Assembly: GCA_041674745.1 (NCBI GenBank)
Contig: JBAYVD010000003.1
Span: forward strand, 241,330-305,329
Length of the DNA: 64,000 nucleotides
Reading direction: 5' to 3'
Source: UBA2040 sp041674745
GTDB lineage: Bacteria; Bacteroidota; Bacteroidia; Flavobacteriales_D; Crocinitomicaceae
The notes under the pieces were generated by a model. That model searched no databases, was not told where the DNA came from, and was given only the letters and a program-made list of their open reading frames with translations. The position numbers were made by a program, and so were the translations under genes. Position 1 is the stretch's first letter; every line of letters begins with the position of its first letter. Below are positions 8,606-18,079 of the stretch, piece by piece.

Positions 8606-11600
8606 TTACCGAACGATGTGGACGAAGCTATTAAATTTGGCTGAATTTGGGTCGGTTGTGTCGTGCACAAAAACAACAAAATAAACGCCGTCGACTAAGT
8701 TGTCTCCGTTCCAATTGTTTTTGTAGCCTTTCGCCTGGTAAACAACATTTCCCCATCGATTCACAACAAGGATTTCATTGTTTGGAAATAGAAGCGCTTC
8801 ATCAATCACATAGAATTCATTCACGCCGTCCCCGTTTGGAGAGAATACGTTCGGTAAACTGTTCGAACAGTTGATCGTTTCAACATAAATGGAATCGTAC
8901 ACCGCACAACCATCCTGATTTGTGGCGATTAACAAGTACCAAGAATTTCCTTGAATGAGCAAATTGTCTCCTGGATTTAATCCTTGCCAAGTATAGCTTA
9001 CAGAACTCGACGTTCCCGAATAACTCAACCAATCATTCAAACACATTAGTGTGTCATTTGTCAATTGAATTGTAGGCAAAGCGGAAAGTGAAAGTTGAAT
9101 GGAATCTGTGTATATACAGCCTGTTGGATCTAGTGCTTGAACCGTAAACCATCCAATTGTGGAACTATCAACGGCAATAGGAATGAAATTATTGGTGGTT
9201 GAAAAGTTCAGGCCAGACCAAAGAATACCAGCACTCGAAGTGTTAAAAAAGATGCTAGCCGAATCGCCAAAACAATTGAAATTATCGCTAGAAAGGGTGA
9301 AATCGAGGGTAGAAGTTTCCAACCAAATGGAATCCCTGTTAGATGGGCAACCATTGAGATCAACGCCTTGAACATAAAGAAAACCATTTCCAATTGAAGC
9401 GTTTACTTGAATGATATTGCCAACTGAATTCCCTTGATTACCAGTCCAGGTGAAGTTGTTCATATTTCCAATCGCTTCCAAATCGACAAGTTGATCACCA
9501 CACAATAACAAGGAATCTTCAAGAATAGAAATGGGAGAAATTGGATAGGCATAAACTGTTTGGCTCAAGAAATTGGTATAGCAAATATTTGAAATGTCAA
9601 CCGTAACGATTTGAGCTGTGCTGCTGCTGGAAACAATGAAAAGTGAATCAGTCGAAAACGGAACGCCATCCAAATACCATTGAAGGTTCGCAACCTGCAT
9701 GTCAATGCTGAGCGATAATTCGTCGCCTAAACAGGCAATGGTGTCACCAACGATTTGGGCAATGTTTAAGGGTGGCGCAACCGAAATAGCAATAGTTTGG
9801 AAGGCAGGAGAACAGCCCATGACATCGTAAGCAGCCAAAACAGTTGAATCCGATTGCAAATTCAAGATGTTGAATGCTACATTGGAAGAAACCAAATTTT
9901 GACTCACGTCATACCAATTGATCGTTGTGCCCAAACCATCCGATAGAAAAATATCTGCACCTGGACAAACCATCGTATCTTGAATGGCTGGCGGATTGGA
10001 GAAAGGTACCACTTGAATTGAAACAGTGTCGGAGTTGACAGTACAGCCATATTGGTTGGTGACTGTCACAAAATAATCTCCTGCTGCAGATGCGGTAATG
10101 GAATCATTATTTACACTTGTAGTGTTCCATGCATAGGTTGGATAACCTGGGTCAGCATTGATTATAGCCGTTTCGGAATAGCATAACAAGGTATCATCAA
10201 TTGTTAAGTTGACACTGAAGGCTCCATCAAAAATTTCAATTGAATCAAAAAACAAATCACCACATTGGTCTATTAAACAGACATAAACCCCTGGTTGATT
10301 GACCGTTATTTGATCAGCAAACCCGGCTGAAGCTGGATTTTGCCAATAGAAATAGGGATTTCCAGAATAATTCAAAGTAATCGTTATTGTTTCAGTATCG
10401 CAAATGGCAGCTGCAGGATTGGCACTTAAAAAAGCAGGAGCAAATTGAACCACATTAGCGACCAATGTTGTCAGTGAACAACCCGATGAATCCGTTACAT
10501 AACAGAAATAAGCTCCTTGATCGGAGGCATATATTTCATTGGTTGTTGATAGGGAAAAGCCATTTTCATCGACCCAATTGTAGGAAGTATAGGTATTTGG
10601 TACCGACATGTATACACTATCCCCTTGACAAATTGTGCCGTCAAATGGAAACATGGTAACGATGGGTGGTACTTTTTCATTCACAAAATAGTCAATCGTA
10701 GAATTTCCAACACAGCCATTAATGGTATCCGTTAAAACCCCAGAGAACTGGTATAGTCCACTGTAGGAAACTTGAATGGAATCATTGGCAGAACTCGTCC
10801 AATCAATCCCTGGTCCGCTCCATGTGAAGGACATAAGTGAAGTATCTACAAATAAATAGATGGATCCTCCCGGACACAAGAGATCACTTGCGTCTATCGA
10901 AAAGCTATTGACGTTTATGTAAATTGAATCCGTTGCAAAATACGTGGTAGTGTCAATTCCACAACTGTTAATATAACCAACTCCAACGCTGTAATTGTAA
11001 ACATACCAGCCAGAGTTGTTTGCTGAGGCAAGGTAATTAAAACTATTGAAGGAAGTATAAACGTTCCCAGTTTCTGGCTGAAGATTATCGTATCCCGTGG
11101 GTTGTAAATTGAAGGAATCAGGAATGTGAGTTGGGTTGGTGAAAAAGTCGTAAATGTGAATATTAATTAGCTGATCATTGCAAATGGTGATGGTATCATT
11201 TTGATCAATATCTTGCGGGAAGAAAATATAGGGTTGAATCGTGTCGTAAGGTAAAACCTCGTCTAAATCAATTTTAAAGAAGGAAGTATTTGAGCAGAAT
11301 GAGTCAGAAATGGTTACATAATAAATTCCTGATTGGCTATAACTGTGTTCTAAAGTGTCGGTGAACAAAACAGGATTCCCAATCGCGATGGAGCAGCCAC
11401 TGCACAGATTTGAAAATGAAACGCCCACAGAGTCGGGGGCACAAAATTGATATTGCGGGTAGTAGAGGGTGTTGACCGCTATGCCTAAATTGTCCGAAAG
11501 CAAAGGGAAGGGGGGAGCCGTGTGTGCAGTTGCGTAGATTGAATCCATTCCTTGCACACAACCATCTTCTCGAGAAACAGTCACGGTTACCCAGCCTGTC

Positions 11601-13249
11601 GTATTGATGTTAGCCGTGTCATCAAGGGAACCATTACTCCAAATGTAATCATAGTCCGGTCCATAATTGGAATACGTTCGGGTGTTGTAATACAGCAAGT
11701 TCGATGCGCAAAAATCAATTGAATCACTGTTCGGCTCTATAAATCCAAATAAACTGTCAACATTGGAACCGATGAAAAAATTGTAATCCGGAGTAGCGGC
11801 ATGAATTGCATTCGTCAAAAATGAATTGGCTGTTTGATCACCATTTAACATGACTATTGGTGCAAAAGTATTGTTCAAAGAAAAATTAGTGGCGGTGATG
11901 GTGTAAGGGTAACCGAAGGCGAATGGAATATTCAAGTTCTCCGTAAAACTTCCACAAACTGTTGGTTTTTGGTCATTGAGAATAGCAACACCCAATCCGA
12001 GGTCATTTTTTTTGCCGCCAATTTGTTTCGCATAAACCGTTTGCCCCGTTGAATCCAGCTTGATGAGGTATACATCGTTGAATCCAGCACTGTTGTAGGT
12101 GGCGGTTGCTAGATCGTGAAATTGCGAAAAATCACATTTAAAATAACCAGTAATGAATACATTTTTTGTGGCATCGACAGAGATGGATCTCGATGAAATT
12201 TCATTTCTAGAACCATACGTTTTTGACCATACGGGTTCCCCATTACTCAAGGTTTTTACAACAAATATTTTTTTATCATAGGGATTACTGAACGTTGTTG
12301 TACTGGTATTCGTGATGTAGTTAATCGTTCCCCAAAAGTCACCTGACACTACCGCTTGACCATTCGAAGCAACTTCTAAATCCAATGGTTCGACGCCGCC
12401 CGCTTTGAATTTATTGAACCAAAGCAAGGTACCGGTTGGAGATAGTTTCGTCAAGAAACCAACATCGTAGGAGATATTGGGAATGGTAACTCCCGTAAAA
12501 ACCATTGTATCTGAAAATTGGCCAGTGATGTACACATTGTCATTTGCATCACAATCAATTGCAAATCCAATTTCTGCATTTTTTGCTTTTCCTGTCTTCA
12601 CCCAGATTGATGTTCCTGCGCTGCTATATTTGGAAACAAATAAATCAAAATTCTGTGCACCCAGACTAGGGTCGAAAAGACTGTTCAATGTTTGACCAGC
12701 AATAACGCTGCTTCCCAAAAATTGTCCAGTTAGTAAAACATTGTTTTGACTATCCGTTGTAATTCCAAATGCATTTTCAGTGCCTGTCCCACCTTGCGAA
12801 ATTGCCCAAATGATATTGCCACTATTGTCCAGTTTCACGATGAAAATATCTTTTGTGCCGGATGTAGAGGTCAAAACGGTAGACCCAAATGCAACAGTGC
12901 CAAAATACTGACCTGTGACATAAATGAATCCAGCTCCATCAATCGTTAAATCCGTCGGTTTATCTGAAAATGTACCACCGAATTTTTTCACCCAGATTAA
13001 ATCACCACTTGCGTTGTACTTGGAAACATATACATCATTGTTTCCATTCGTTGAAATGGAGAAAGAAGTAGCAGAAAAAGTTGTGGCTCCTGAAAAGTAA
13101 CCGGCTACATATTGATTTCCAGCCGCATCTACTTCTACATCAACTGCTTCATTTGAGGTAGAGCTAATCGTGTTGGTACCCCAAAAATTCTGACCAAGAA
13201 TGGTCGATGAGTAAAAAAGTAAAAGGACAATTAGTGCAAATAATTTCAT
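8606..13249 (-). CDS. Giant T9SS type B secreted surface protein with SBBP repeats
   Basis: A 1547-residue protein. It has a signal peptide (MKLFALIVLLLF...ILGQ), then residues ~25-480 with recurring blades of the type VYVTGQFSDT / IFVVKTLSNGEPVW, i.e. SBBP beta-propeller repeats. Residues ~500-1450 are a chain of PKD/Ig-like modules rich in acidic residues and in D-S, Y-F-V-T-V repeats. The last ~85 residues (LPNVFSPNGDGVNEFY, VNRWGNVVYQ, WNGDN, GVYFVVF) are the type B T9SS sorting domain, also called the gliding-associated C-terminal domain. Probably a secreted or surface-attached adhesin-like protein; the ligand is unknown. Confidence 0.9.
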   Translation of the reverse strand: MKLFALIVLLLFYSSTILGQNFWGTNTISSTSNEAVDVEVDAAGNQYVAGYFSGATTFSATSFSISTNGNNDVYVSKYNASGDLIWVKKFGGTFSDKPTDLTIDGAGFIYVTGQYFGTVAFGSTVLTSTSGTKDIFIVKLDNSGNIIWAISQGGTGTENAFGITTDSQNNVLLTGQFLGSSVIAGQTLNSLFDPSLGAQNFDLFVSKYSSAGTSIWVKTGKAKNAEIGFAIDCDANDNVYITGQFSDTMVFTGVTIPNISYDVGFLTKLSPTGTLLWFNKFKAGGVEPLDLEVASNGQAVVSGDFWGTINYITNTSTTTFSNPYDKKIFVVKTLSNGEPVWSKTYGSRNEISSRSISVDATKNVFITGYFKCDFSQFHDLATATYNSAGFNDVYLIKLDSTGQTVYAKQIGGKKNDLGLGVAILNDQKPTVCGSFTENLNIPFAFGYPYTITATNFSLNNTFAPIVMLNGDQTANSFLTNAIHAATPDYNFFIGSNVDSLFGFIEPNSDSIDFCASNLLYYNTRTYSNYGPDYDYIWSNGSLDDTANINTTGWVTVTVSREDGCVQGMDSIYATAHTAPPFPLLSDNLGIAVNTLYYPQYQFCAPDSVGVSFSNLCSGCSIAIGNPVLFTDTLEHSYSQSGIYYVTISDSFCSNTSFFKIDLDEVLPYDTIQPYIFFPQDIDQNDTITICNDQLINIHIYDFFTNPTHIPDSFNLQPTGYDNLQPETGNVYTSFNSFNYLASANNSGWYVYNYSVGVGYINSCGIDTTTYFATDSIYINVNSFSIDASDLLCPGGSIYLFVDTSLMSFTWSGPGIDWTSSANDSIQVSYSGLYQFSGVLTDTINGCVGNSTIDYFVNEKVPPIVTMFPFDGTICQGDSVYMSVPNTYTSYNWVDENGFSLSTTNEIYASDQGAYFCYVTDSSGCSLTTLVANVVQFAPAFLSANPAAAICDTETITITLNYSGNPYFYWQNPASAGFADQITVNQPGVYVCLIDQCGDLFFDSIEIFDGAFSVNLTIDDTLLCYSETAIINADPGYPTYAWNTTSVNNDSITASAAGDYFVTVTNQYGCTVNSDTVSIQVVPFSNPPAIQDTMVCPGADIFLSDGLGTTINWYDVSQNLVSSNVAFNILNLQSDSTVLAAYDVMGCSPAFQTIAISVAPPLNIAQIVGDTIACLGDELSLSIDMQVANLQWYLDGVPFSTDSLFIVSSSSTAQIVTVDISNICYTNFLSQTVYAYPISPISILEDSLLLCGDQLVDLEAIGNMNNFTWTGNQGNSVGNIIQVNASIGNGFLYVQGVDLNGCPSNRDSIWLETSTLDFTLSSDNFNCFGDSASIFFNTSSAGILWSGLNFSTTNNFIPIAVDSSTIGWFTVQALDPTGCIYTDSIQLSLSALPTIQLTNDTLMCLNDWLSYSGTSSSVSYTWQGLNPGDNLLIQGNSWYLLIATNQDGCAVYDSIYVETINCSNSLPNVFSPNGDGVNEFYVIDEALLFPNNEILVVNRWGNVVYQAKGYKNNWNGDNLVDGVYFVVFVHDTTDPNSAKFNSFVHIVR

Positions 13250-13323
13250 TAAGTCGTGGTTTGAATCCTTGTTTGTAAGGAAAATCCCAGAAGGTTGAAA
13301 ATTACGAATTTAAATTTGAATAA

Positions 13324-13354
13324 AAAAAGGCTACCTAAAATAGGCAGCCTTTTT
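13324..13354 (-). terminator. Terminator of the OmpA/TPR lipoprotein gene
   Basis: Hairpin with a 13-bp stem and one A-C mismatch (AAAAAGGCT.CCTA against TAGG.AGCCTTTTT), loop aaa. Read on the minus strand it ends in a run of seven T residues and lies 22 nt after the stop codon at 13376. Confidence 0.8.
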
Positions 13355-13375
13355 TATCAGTTTATTATTTTCTAA

Positions 13376-15067
13376 TTACAATGCAGTAAATGCTGTGTTT
13401 TCAGCAAATTTCAAGAATTCCATATCTTTTTTCGCTTTCGCTTTCATTGCTGAATCTTTCGCGATAGAACTTTGAAGATTTGAGATTACGTCTGAAACTT
13501 TATCTTGACGAGCAGAAGCAACTGCTTTCAAGTAGTAACCTTGTGCAGATTCTTTATCTGCAGAAGCATTGATAGTGGCGATGCCACCAGCAGCGTTTCC
13601 GTTCAAGATTTGCGCCAATGCTTTGTTGTAAGTATCACCAGCTCCAAAGTTAGAAACAGCTTCAGCATATTTCCCTTCGTATACATTGATGATTCCCATG
13701 TTGTACGTGTTTTCAGCTCCAGAACCTTTTCCTTGCAACAACAATTTTTTAGCTGTTGCTCTGTCGCCAGTTGCACCAGCGATAGCACCTAAATTGTTTT
13801 TCGAAATTGCATTGTCCTTGATGTTGTTTGCTTTTTCCAATTCAGTTTTAGCATCCGCCATTTTACCTTGCATGTATAAAACTCCACCTGCATTGTTAAA
13901 TGCTCTATGATCTGTTGGATATTTTCTTTCAGCTGCTTTGTAAATAGCTAATTTAGAATTTAAATCACTTACTAAAGTCGCAGCGAACAACATTTCTTCC
14001 AAATTCAAAGAATCAGGATTGCTTGTAGCGATAGAAACCAATTCTTCGTCTGTGAAACCCGTTTTGTCATAGACAACTTTGATTTCTGAACGACGCAATT
14101 TAGGGAAAATACTTTTGTCCAAATAGGTAAATGTTTTACCCATGTTTCTCATTTCTGTTTCACGAGTTGCAGGATCTTTGTGCATTTCAAGAACACGAAT
14201 TACTAAATTTCTTTCGTCAACGTTCATTTCCGATTTTTCCATTTCAACTTTGAAACCAGCAAAATCTTCTCCACTTCCATTCAAACTGTAGATTTCTGTT
14301 TGAGCGGTTGTGTTTTCCGCTTTTTTAGCCAAATTCAAAAGGGATGTTTTTGCAGCAGCAGCTCTATCCGTAGATAAAGTGTTGTTTTTATCCTCTTCGC
14401 CTTCAGGTGAAGCATAACCAACTACATCAATTGATTTGATTTTAATTCTCTCATTGGTTTGAACTGCTTTCAACCAGTTTGACAATCCAACGATGTCGGC
14501 ATCCGTTAATTCACTTGATTTTACGACTGATTTTCCTTTGTCAAAATTCATTTGAGCCGTTTCTGTAAATTCAATTACACGTTTGAAATTGTCTTTTTCC
14601 ATGGTAACACGGTAATCCGTATTCACCAACAAAGGTGTAATGATAGTTCCATCACAAATTTTTGTTTCGTCAATTTGGTCTTTTACTTTTCCACCTTTTG
14701 AAACAGTACCTGTAATTTTCAACTCTGTATTTTCGTATTCAGCTTTGTAAGGAACTACATCATAGTAAGTCATTTTACCGCCTGGTTTGTACAAAATCAC
14801 AGTGCCATTTCCTGTAGCTTTTTCACCTTGAATCGTAACCGGTTTTAATGCCGTGCTACCCAACATTGGTTGAATTTCTGCACTTGCTTTTTTCTTGATT
14901 CCTTTCTCAGGGAAAGTAACATCAACTTTTACACGAACTGAATCACCATGAAGCTCTAGAGGGCATGGAGTAACATCATATTTCAAGTCTTTTAATAAGT
15001 CACAACTTGTAAGTAGTGAACCTGAAACTGCTAAGAAAGCAAAACCAAGTAATGTTTGTTTTTTCAT
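13376..15067 (-). CDS. OmpA-like and TPR lipoprotein
   Basis: A 563-residue lipoprotein with its lipobox at LLTSC (Cys22). Residues ~30-160 form a beta-rich N-terminal part. Residues ~174-245 (FDKGKSVVKSSELTDAD..., VVGYASPEGEED) resemble the peptidoglycan-binding OmpA domain. Residues ~345-540 are helical TPR-type repeats (AFNNAGGVLYMQGKMADAK, NTYNMGIINVYEGKYAEAV). This layout is common in Bacteroidota outer-membrane lipoproteins and suggests a cell-wall-anchored scaffold. It has its own terminator and appears monocistronic. Confidence 0.8.
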   Translation of the reverse strand: MKKQTLLGFAFLAVSGSLLTSCDLLKDLKYDVTPCPLELHGDSVRVKVDVTFPEKGIKKKASAEIQPMLGSTALKPVTIQGEKATGNGTVILYKPGGKMTYYDVVPYKAEYENTELKITGTVSKGGKVKDQIDETKICDGTIITPLLVNTDYRVTMEKDNFKRVIEFTETAQMNFDKGKSVVKSSELTDADIVGLSNWLKAVQTNERIKIKSIDVVGYASPEGEEDKNNTLSTDRAAAAKTSLLNLAKKAENTTAQTEIYSLNGSGEDFAGFKVEMEKSEMNVDERNLVIRVLEMHKDPATRETEMRNMGKTFTYLDKSIFPKLRRSEIKVVYDKTGFTDEELVSIATSNPDSLNLEEMLFAATLVSDLNSKLAIYKAAERKYPTDHRAFNNAGGVLYMQGKMADAKTELEKANNIKDNAISKNNLGAIAGATGDRATAKKLLLQGKGSGAENTYNMGIINVYEGKYAEAVSNFGAGDTYNKALAQILNGNAAGGIATINASADKESAQGYYLKAVASARQDKVSDVISNLQSSIAKDSAMKAKAKKDMEFLKFAENTAFTAL

Positions 15068-15188
15068 ACAACTGATTTAAATCATCTAATTTGAGTGTAA
15101 AAATACTAAAAAAATGTTGCTTAGGCTTTTCTGAACCTTTCTAGTATCGTAAAATTTTCGACAATCCCAAAAAAATAACAAGGAAATG

Positions 15189-15653
15189 TTACTTTTTAAG
15201 CAGCTTTGTAAGTTGAAAAATTGTTAATCCAGTCTCAGGATCTATACTTTTCGGCGCAATTTCATTCAAAGGAATCAACACAAAATCACGTTGCCGAAAC
15301 AATGGGTGTGGAACGATTAGTGAATCGGTTTGGATGATTTCTTGATCGAAAAAAATGATGTCTAAATCAATTTTTCGCGATTCATACTCGTTTCCATTTT
15401 TTGGAATTCGCCCCAATAATTTTTCGATAGATTGCAGTTTTTCAAGGATTTCAAAAGAATTGTAGGTTGTTTCAATTTCAATACATGCATTCAAAAACAA
15501 AGTGTTTGATTCGAATCCTTGAGCTTGATTTTCGAAAAGGGATGAGGAATGAATTAGTTCGCCAATTTCAGCTTGAATCTTGTGTATGGCTTTTTCAATA
15601 TTATCCTTTCGATCGCCCAAATTGGAACCTAAGGCAATAAATACTTTGTGCAT
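15189..15653 (-). CDS. folK: 2-amino-4-hydroxy-6-hydroxymethyldihydropteridine diphosphokinase
   Basis: Transfers pyrophosphate from ATP to the pterin in folate synthesis. The protein of about 154 residues has the start HKVFIALGSNLGDRK, the middle IEKLLGRIP and RKIDLDIIFF, and the signature VPHPLFRQRDFVLIPLNEI. An ATG at 15662 is possible, but the one at 15653 is chosen because it overlaps the gldD stop as TAATG, the same junction type used by clpX/osmC, and because the family normally begins at that residue. It is the last gene of the mutY-side operon. Confidence 0.93.
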   Translation of the reverse strand: MHKVFIALGSNLGDRKDNIEKAIHKIQAEIGELIHSSSLFENQAQGFESNTLFLNACIEIETTYNSFEILEKLQSIEKLLGRIPKNGNEYESRKIDLDIIFFDQEIIQTDSLIVPHPLFRQRDFVLIPLNEIAPKSIDPETGLTIFQLTKLLKK

Positions 15654-16216
15654 TATTTCCATTCAAAAGAATTGACCATTTTTAACAAATCTACCTTGAG
15701 ATAATCCAAAGTGGGTTTTAATGAATCATAATTGGGTCGACAGTTTAAATAAACCACTCCACTTACGAATCGACTGGTTGAATCTGTCAAGTAAAATTGA
15801 AACGGGGTAGCAACGTCACCCTTTAATTCAAAGAAAGTGCCATAAACGTTATTTTCAGGATGGAGGATCTTGGTGTCTTCGATGGAGGAAGCTTTGATTT
15901 TGTGCTCATCCACTTTATCATTTGAAAAGTTAACATAGCTACTCAAAGGCTCTTCCATTTCAATATAAGAGAAGTTAATTATACCATTCACTGGACCCAA
16001 ATCGATGTCTTTGTGACAATTGTCTTTGGAAACTTCGGTTATTTTAAAATACTTGGATGTTTCAAAAGTATAAGGACAATGGTCGTTGAATGGAACATAA
16101 GCATGTTCTGGTAATTCCGTGCGAAGATAACTGGGTGGCTTTGGTATGACAATTTCATTTCCTCCACAAGAGAATAAAAGGGAAAATAATAAAGTGAGGG
16201 CAACTATTTTTTTCAT
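15653..16216 (-). CDS. gldD: Gliding motility lipoprotein GldD
   Basis: A 187-residue lipoprotein with a lipobox at LLFSC (Cys17). Family landmarks are PKPPSYLRTELPEHAY, DHCPYTFETSKYF, INFSYIEM, VYGTFFELKGDVATPFQFYLTDSTSRFVSG and RPNYDSLKPTLDYLKVDL. GldD is required for gliding in F. johnsoniae; its molecular role is not known. It overlaps gldE by 4 nt (ATGA), which links the two translationally. In GldD of better-known species a GNAAS-type motif stands where GDVATPFQFYL is found here. Confidence 0.92.
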   Translation of the reverse strand: MKKIVALTLLFSLLFSCGGNEIVIPKPPSYLRTELPEHAYVPFNDHCPYTFETSKYFKITEVSKDNCHKDIDLGPVNGIINFSYIEMEEPLSSYVNFSNDKVDEHKIKASSIEDTKILHPENNVYGTFFELKGDVATPFQFYLTDSTSRFVSGVVYLNCRPNYDSLKPTLDYLKVDLLKMVNSFEWK

Positions 16217-17559
16217 TCATCAATCGTATTTGGAACAATAATTCGCACCATTTTAATTCTTCGTTTGTCGGCAGTCTCTACAATTAATTTGTAGTCACCA
16301 ACCATAAAACTTTCGTTGTTCTTTAAAATACGTCCCGCATTTTCGACCAAGAAACCACCCAAGCTTTCAGCATCGCCTTTGATTTCTTCAAATTCCTTCC
16401 CATCAATATCGAGCACTTTGAAAACATCCATTAAAGCTGTTTTTCCTTCAAAGCGAAAAGTTCGCTCGTCAATTTTTGTAAAAATGATTTCATCTGTGTC
16501 GTATTCATCTGTGATATCGCCAACAATTTCTTCTAAAACATCCTCCAGGGTACAAACACCGCTTGCTCCGCCATATTCATCTACTACAACAGCCATGTGA
16601 ACTTTTTTGGATTGAAACTCTTTCAATAAGTCATCAATTTTCTTGTTCTCAGGAATGAAAAATGGTATCCTTATTAATTTAATCCAGTCAATTTCATCCG
16701 ATGGTGTATGCAAGTATGGTAGAATGTCTTTAACGAAAAGAAGACCAATCACATTGTCCAATGTGCCATCGTATACGGGAATTCTTGAATACCCGGAATC
16801 TAGAATTATTTTCATGATCTTGTCATAACTCCAATCTTTGTCAATGGCAACAACATCCATTCTGGAACGCATGATTTGACGAACATCTGTATTTCCAAAT
16901 TTCACAATTCCCTCAAGAATTTTGTGTTCACCTTCGTGACTGTTTTCTTCTTTGGTCAAGGCCAACGCTTGTTCCAGTTCATCACTGGAAATTTTAATTC
17001 CTTTTTTCTTCGCTCGTTTGTGAATGAGGTTGGATCCGTTCACCAGAAAGCTTTTAAGCCAGGAAATTGGAGGGGCAGTACTTAAAAAATTCAATGGACT
17101 CGCCATCCATTTTGCAAATGACAACGCATTTTTAGTCGCGTAAATTTTCGGGATGACTTCGCCGATAAGCAACAAAGTAAGTGTAATCACGAATACTTCA
17201 ATGATTAAATGCAAGGTAGGATTTGCATTGCCTGGAAAAAACTGATTTAGGACCGAACTCGATAAGATAACGATGCCAACATTTACAAAGTTGTTGGTGA
17301 TTAATATCGTAGCGAGCAGTTCTTGTGGTTTGTTTAGCAATAAAAAGGCTATTTTTCCTTTTTTGCTCTCATCGGATTTTAAATTTTCTTTGTCTGTTGG
17401 TCCTAGAGAGAAAAAAGCGGCTTCAGAACCGGAGATTACAGCGGAGGCGAACAGCAAAAAGGCAATGATAAATACTGATAAGATGGAGTCAGTTGAAACA
17501 CCAGAAAGTTGCAGACTGACCAGTGGTTCTATGGATGCGGTATCTAATGGAATTGTCAT
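16213..17559 (-). CDS. gldE: Gliding motility-associated membrane protein GldE
   Basis: A 448-residue protein of the CNNM/CorC-like family. Residues ~20-200 form the DUF21 transmembrane domain (SVFIIAFLLFASAVISGSEAAFFSL, LLATILITNNFVNVGIVIL, ITLTLLLIGEVIPKIYAT). Residues ~215-345 are a CBS pair (VRQIMRSRMDVVAID, GLLFVKDILPY, MAVVVDEYGGASGVCTLED) and residues ~365-445 a CorC/HlyC domain. Family members outside the gliding context move Mg2+ or related ions. The location between ssb and gldD is the usual one in Flavobacteriales, which supports GldE over a generic hemolysin-type protein. Confidence 0.92.
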   Translation of the reverse strand: MTIPLDTASIEPLVSLQLSGVSTDSILSVFIIAFLLFASAVISGSEAAFFSLGPTDKENLKSDESKKGKIAFLLLNKPQELLATILITNNFVNVGIVILSSSVLNQFFPGNANPTLHLIIEVFVITLTLLLIGEVIPKIYATKNALSFAKWMASPLNFLSTAPPISWLKSFLVNGSNLIHKRAKKKGIKISSDELEQALALTKEENSHEGEHKILEGIVKFGNTDVRQIMRSRMDVVAIDKDWSYDKIMKIILDSGYSRIPVYDGTLDNVIGLLFVKDILPYLHTPSDEIDWIKLIRIPFFIPENKKIDDLLKEFQSKKVHMAVVVDEYGGASGVCTLEDVLEEIVGDITDEYDTDEIIFTKIDERTFRFEGKTALMDVFKVLDIDGKEFEEIKGDAESLGGFLVENAGRILKNNESFMVGDYKLIVETADKRRIKMVRIIVPNTIDE

Positions 17560-17565
17560 GGTTGA

Positions 17566-18015
17566 TCAAAAAGGTAAATCATCGTTGTCGTCATGGTTTA
17601 AATCATTCATAGGGGCGGGTGGCACAGGTGTTCCAGGCGATGAATAATTAGGAGTGTTATTAGGTTTTTCATTGGTTTCCGCCCGAGAAAGTATCGTCAA
17701 TTGGTCCGCAACTACTTCGGTCGAGTAACGAGTTTGGTTGTCCTTGTCCTGCCACGAACGTTTTTTCAAACGTCCTTCAACATATATTTTTGTACCCTTT
17801 CTCAAATATTTTTCAGCAACTTCGGCCAAACCTCTCCAAACTACTATGTCATGCCAATCGGTTACTTCTTTTCGCTCACCGGAATTTTTATCCAAATACG
17901 TTTCTGAAGTGGCAATTGAAAAATTTGCAACAGCCGCGCCGTTTTCCAAATGACGAACTTCCGGGTCTTTGCCGAGGTTGCCAATTAGAATAACTTTATT
18001 AACGGTTCCTGCCAT
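17566..18015 (-). CDS. ssb: Single-stranded DNA-binding protein
   Basis: A 149-residue SSB. The OB fold spans residues ~5-110 (VILIGNLGKDPEVR, FSIATSETY, DWHDIVVWRGLAEVAEKYLRKGTKIYVEGRLKKRSW). The linker is Asn/Pro-rich and the tip is DDNDDLPF, the acidic peptide that recruits repair and replication proteins. It lies 64 nt after mutY and 6 nt before gldE, so repair and gliding genes share a transcription unit here. Confidence 0.96.
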   Translation of the reverse strand: MAGTVNKVILIGNLGKDPEVRHLENGAAVANFSIATSETYLDKNSGERKEVTDWHDIVVWRGLAEVAEKYLRKGTKIYVEGRLKKRSWQDKDNQTRYSTEVVADQLTILSRAETNEKPNNTPNYSSPGTPVPPAPMNDLNHDDNDDLPF

Positions 18016-18079
18016 AAAAAATTCGAATAATTACAAATATAACAATTGTCAAACAGGTTTGGTGAAAATATGTCGACAG

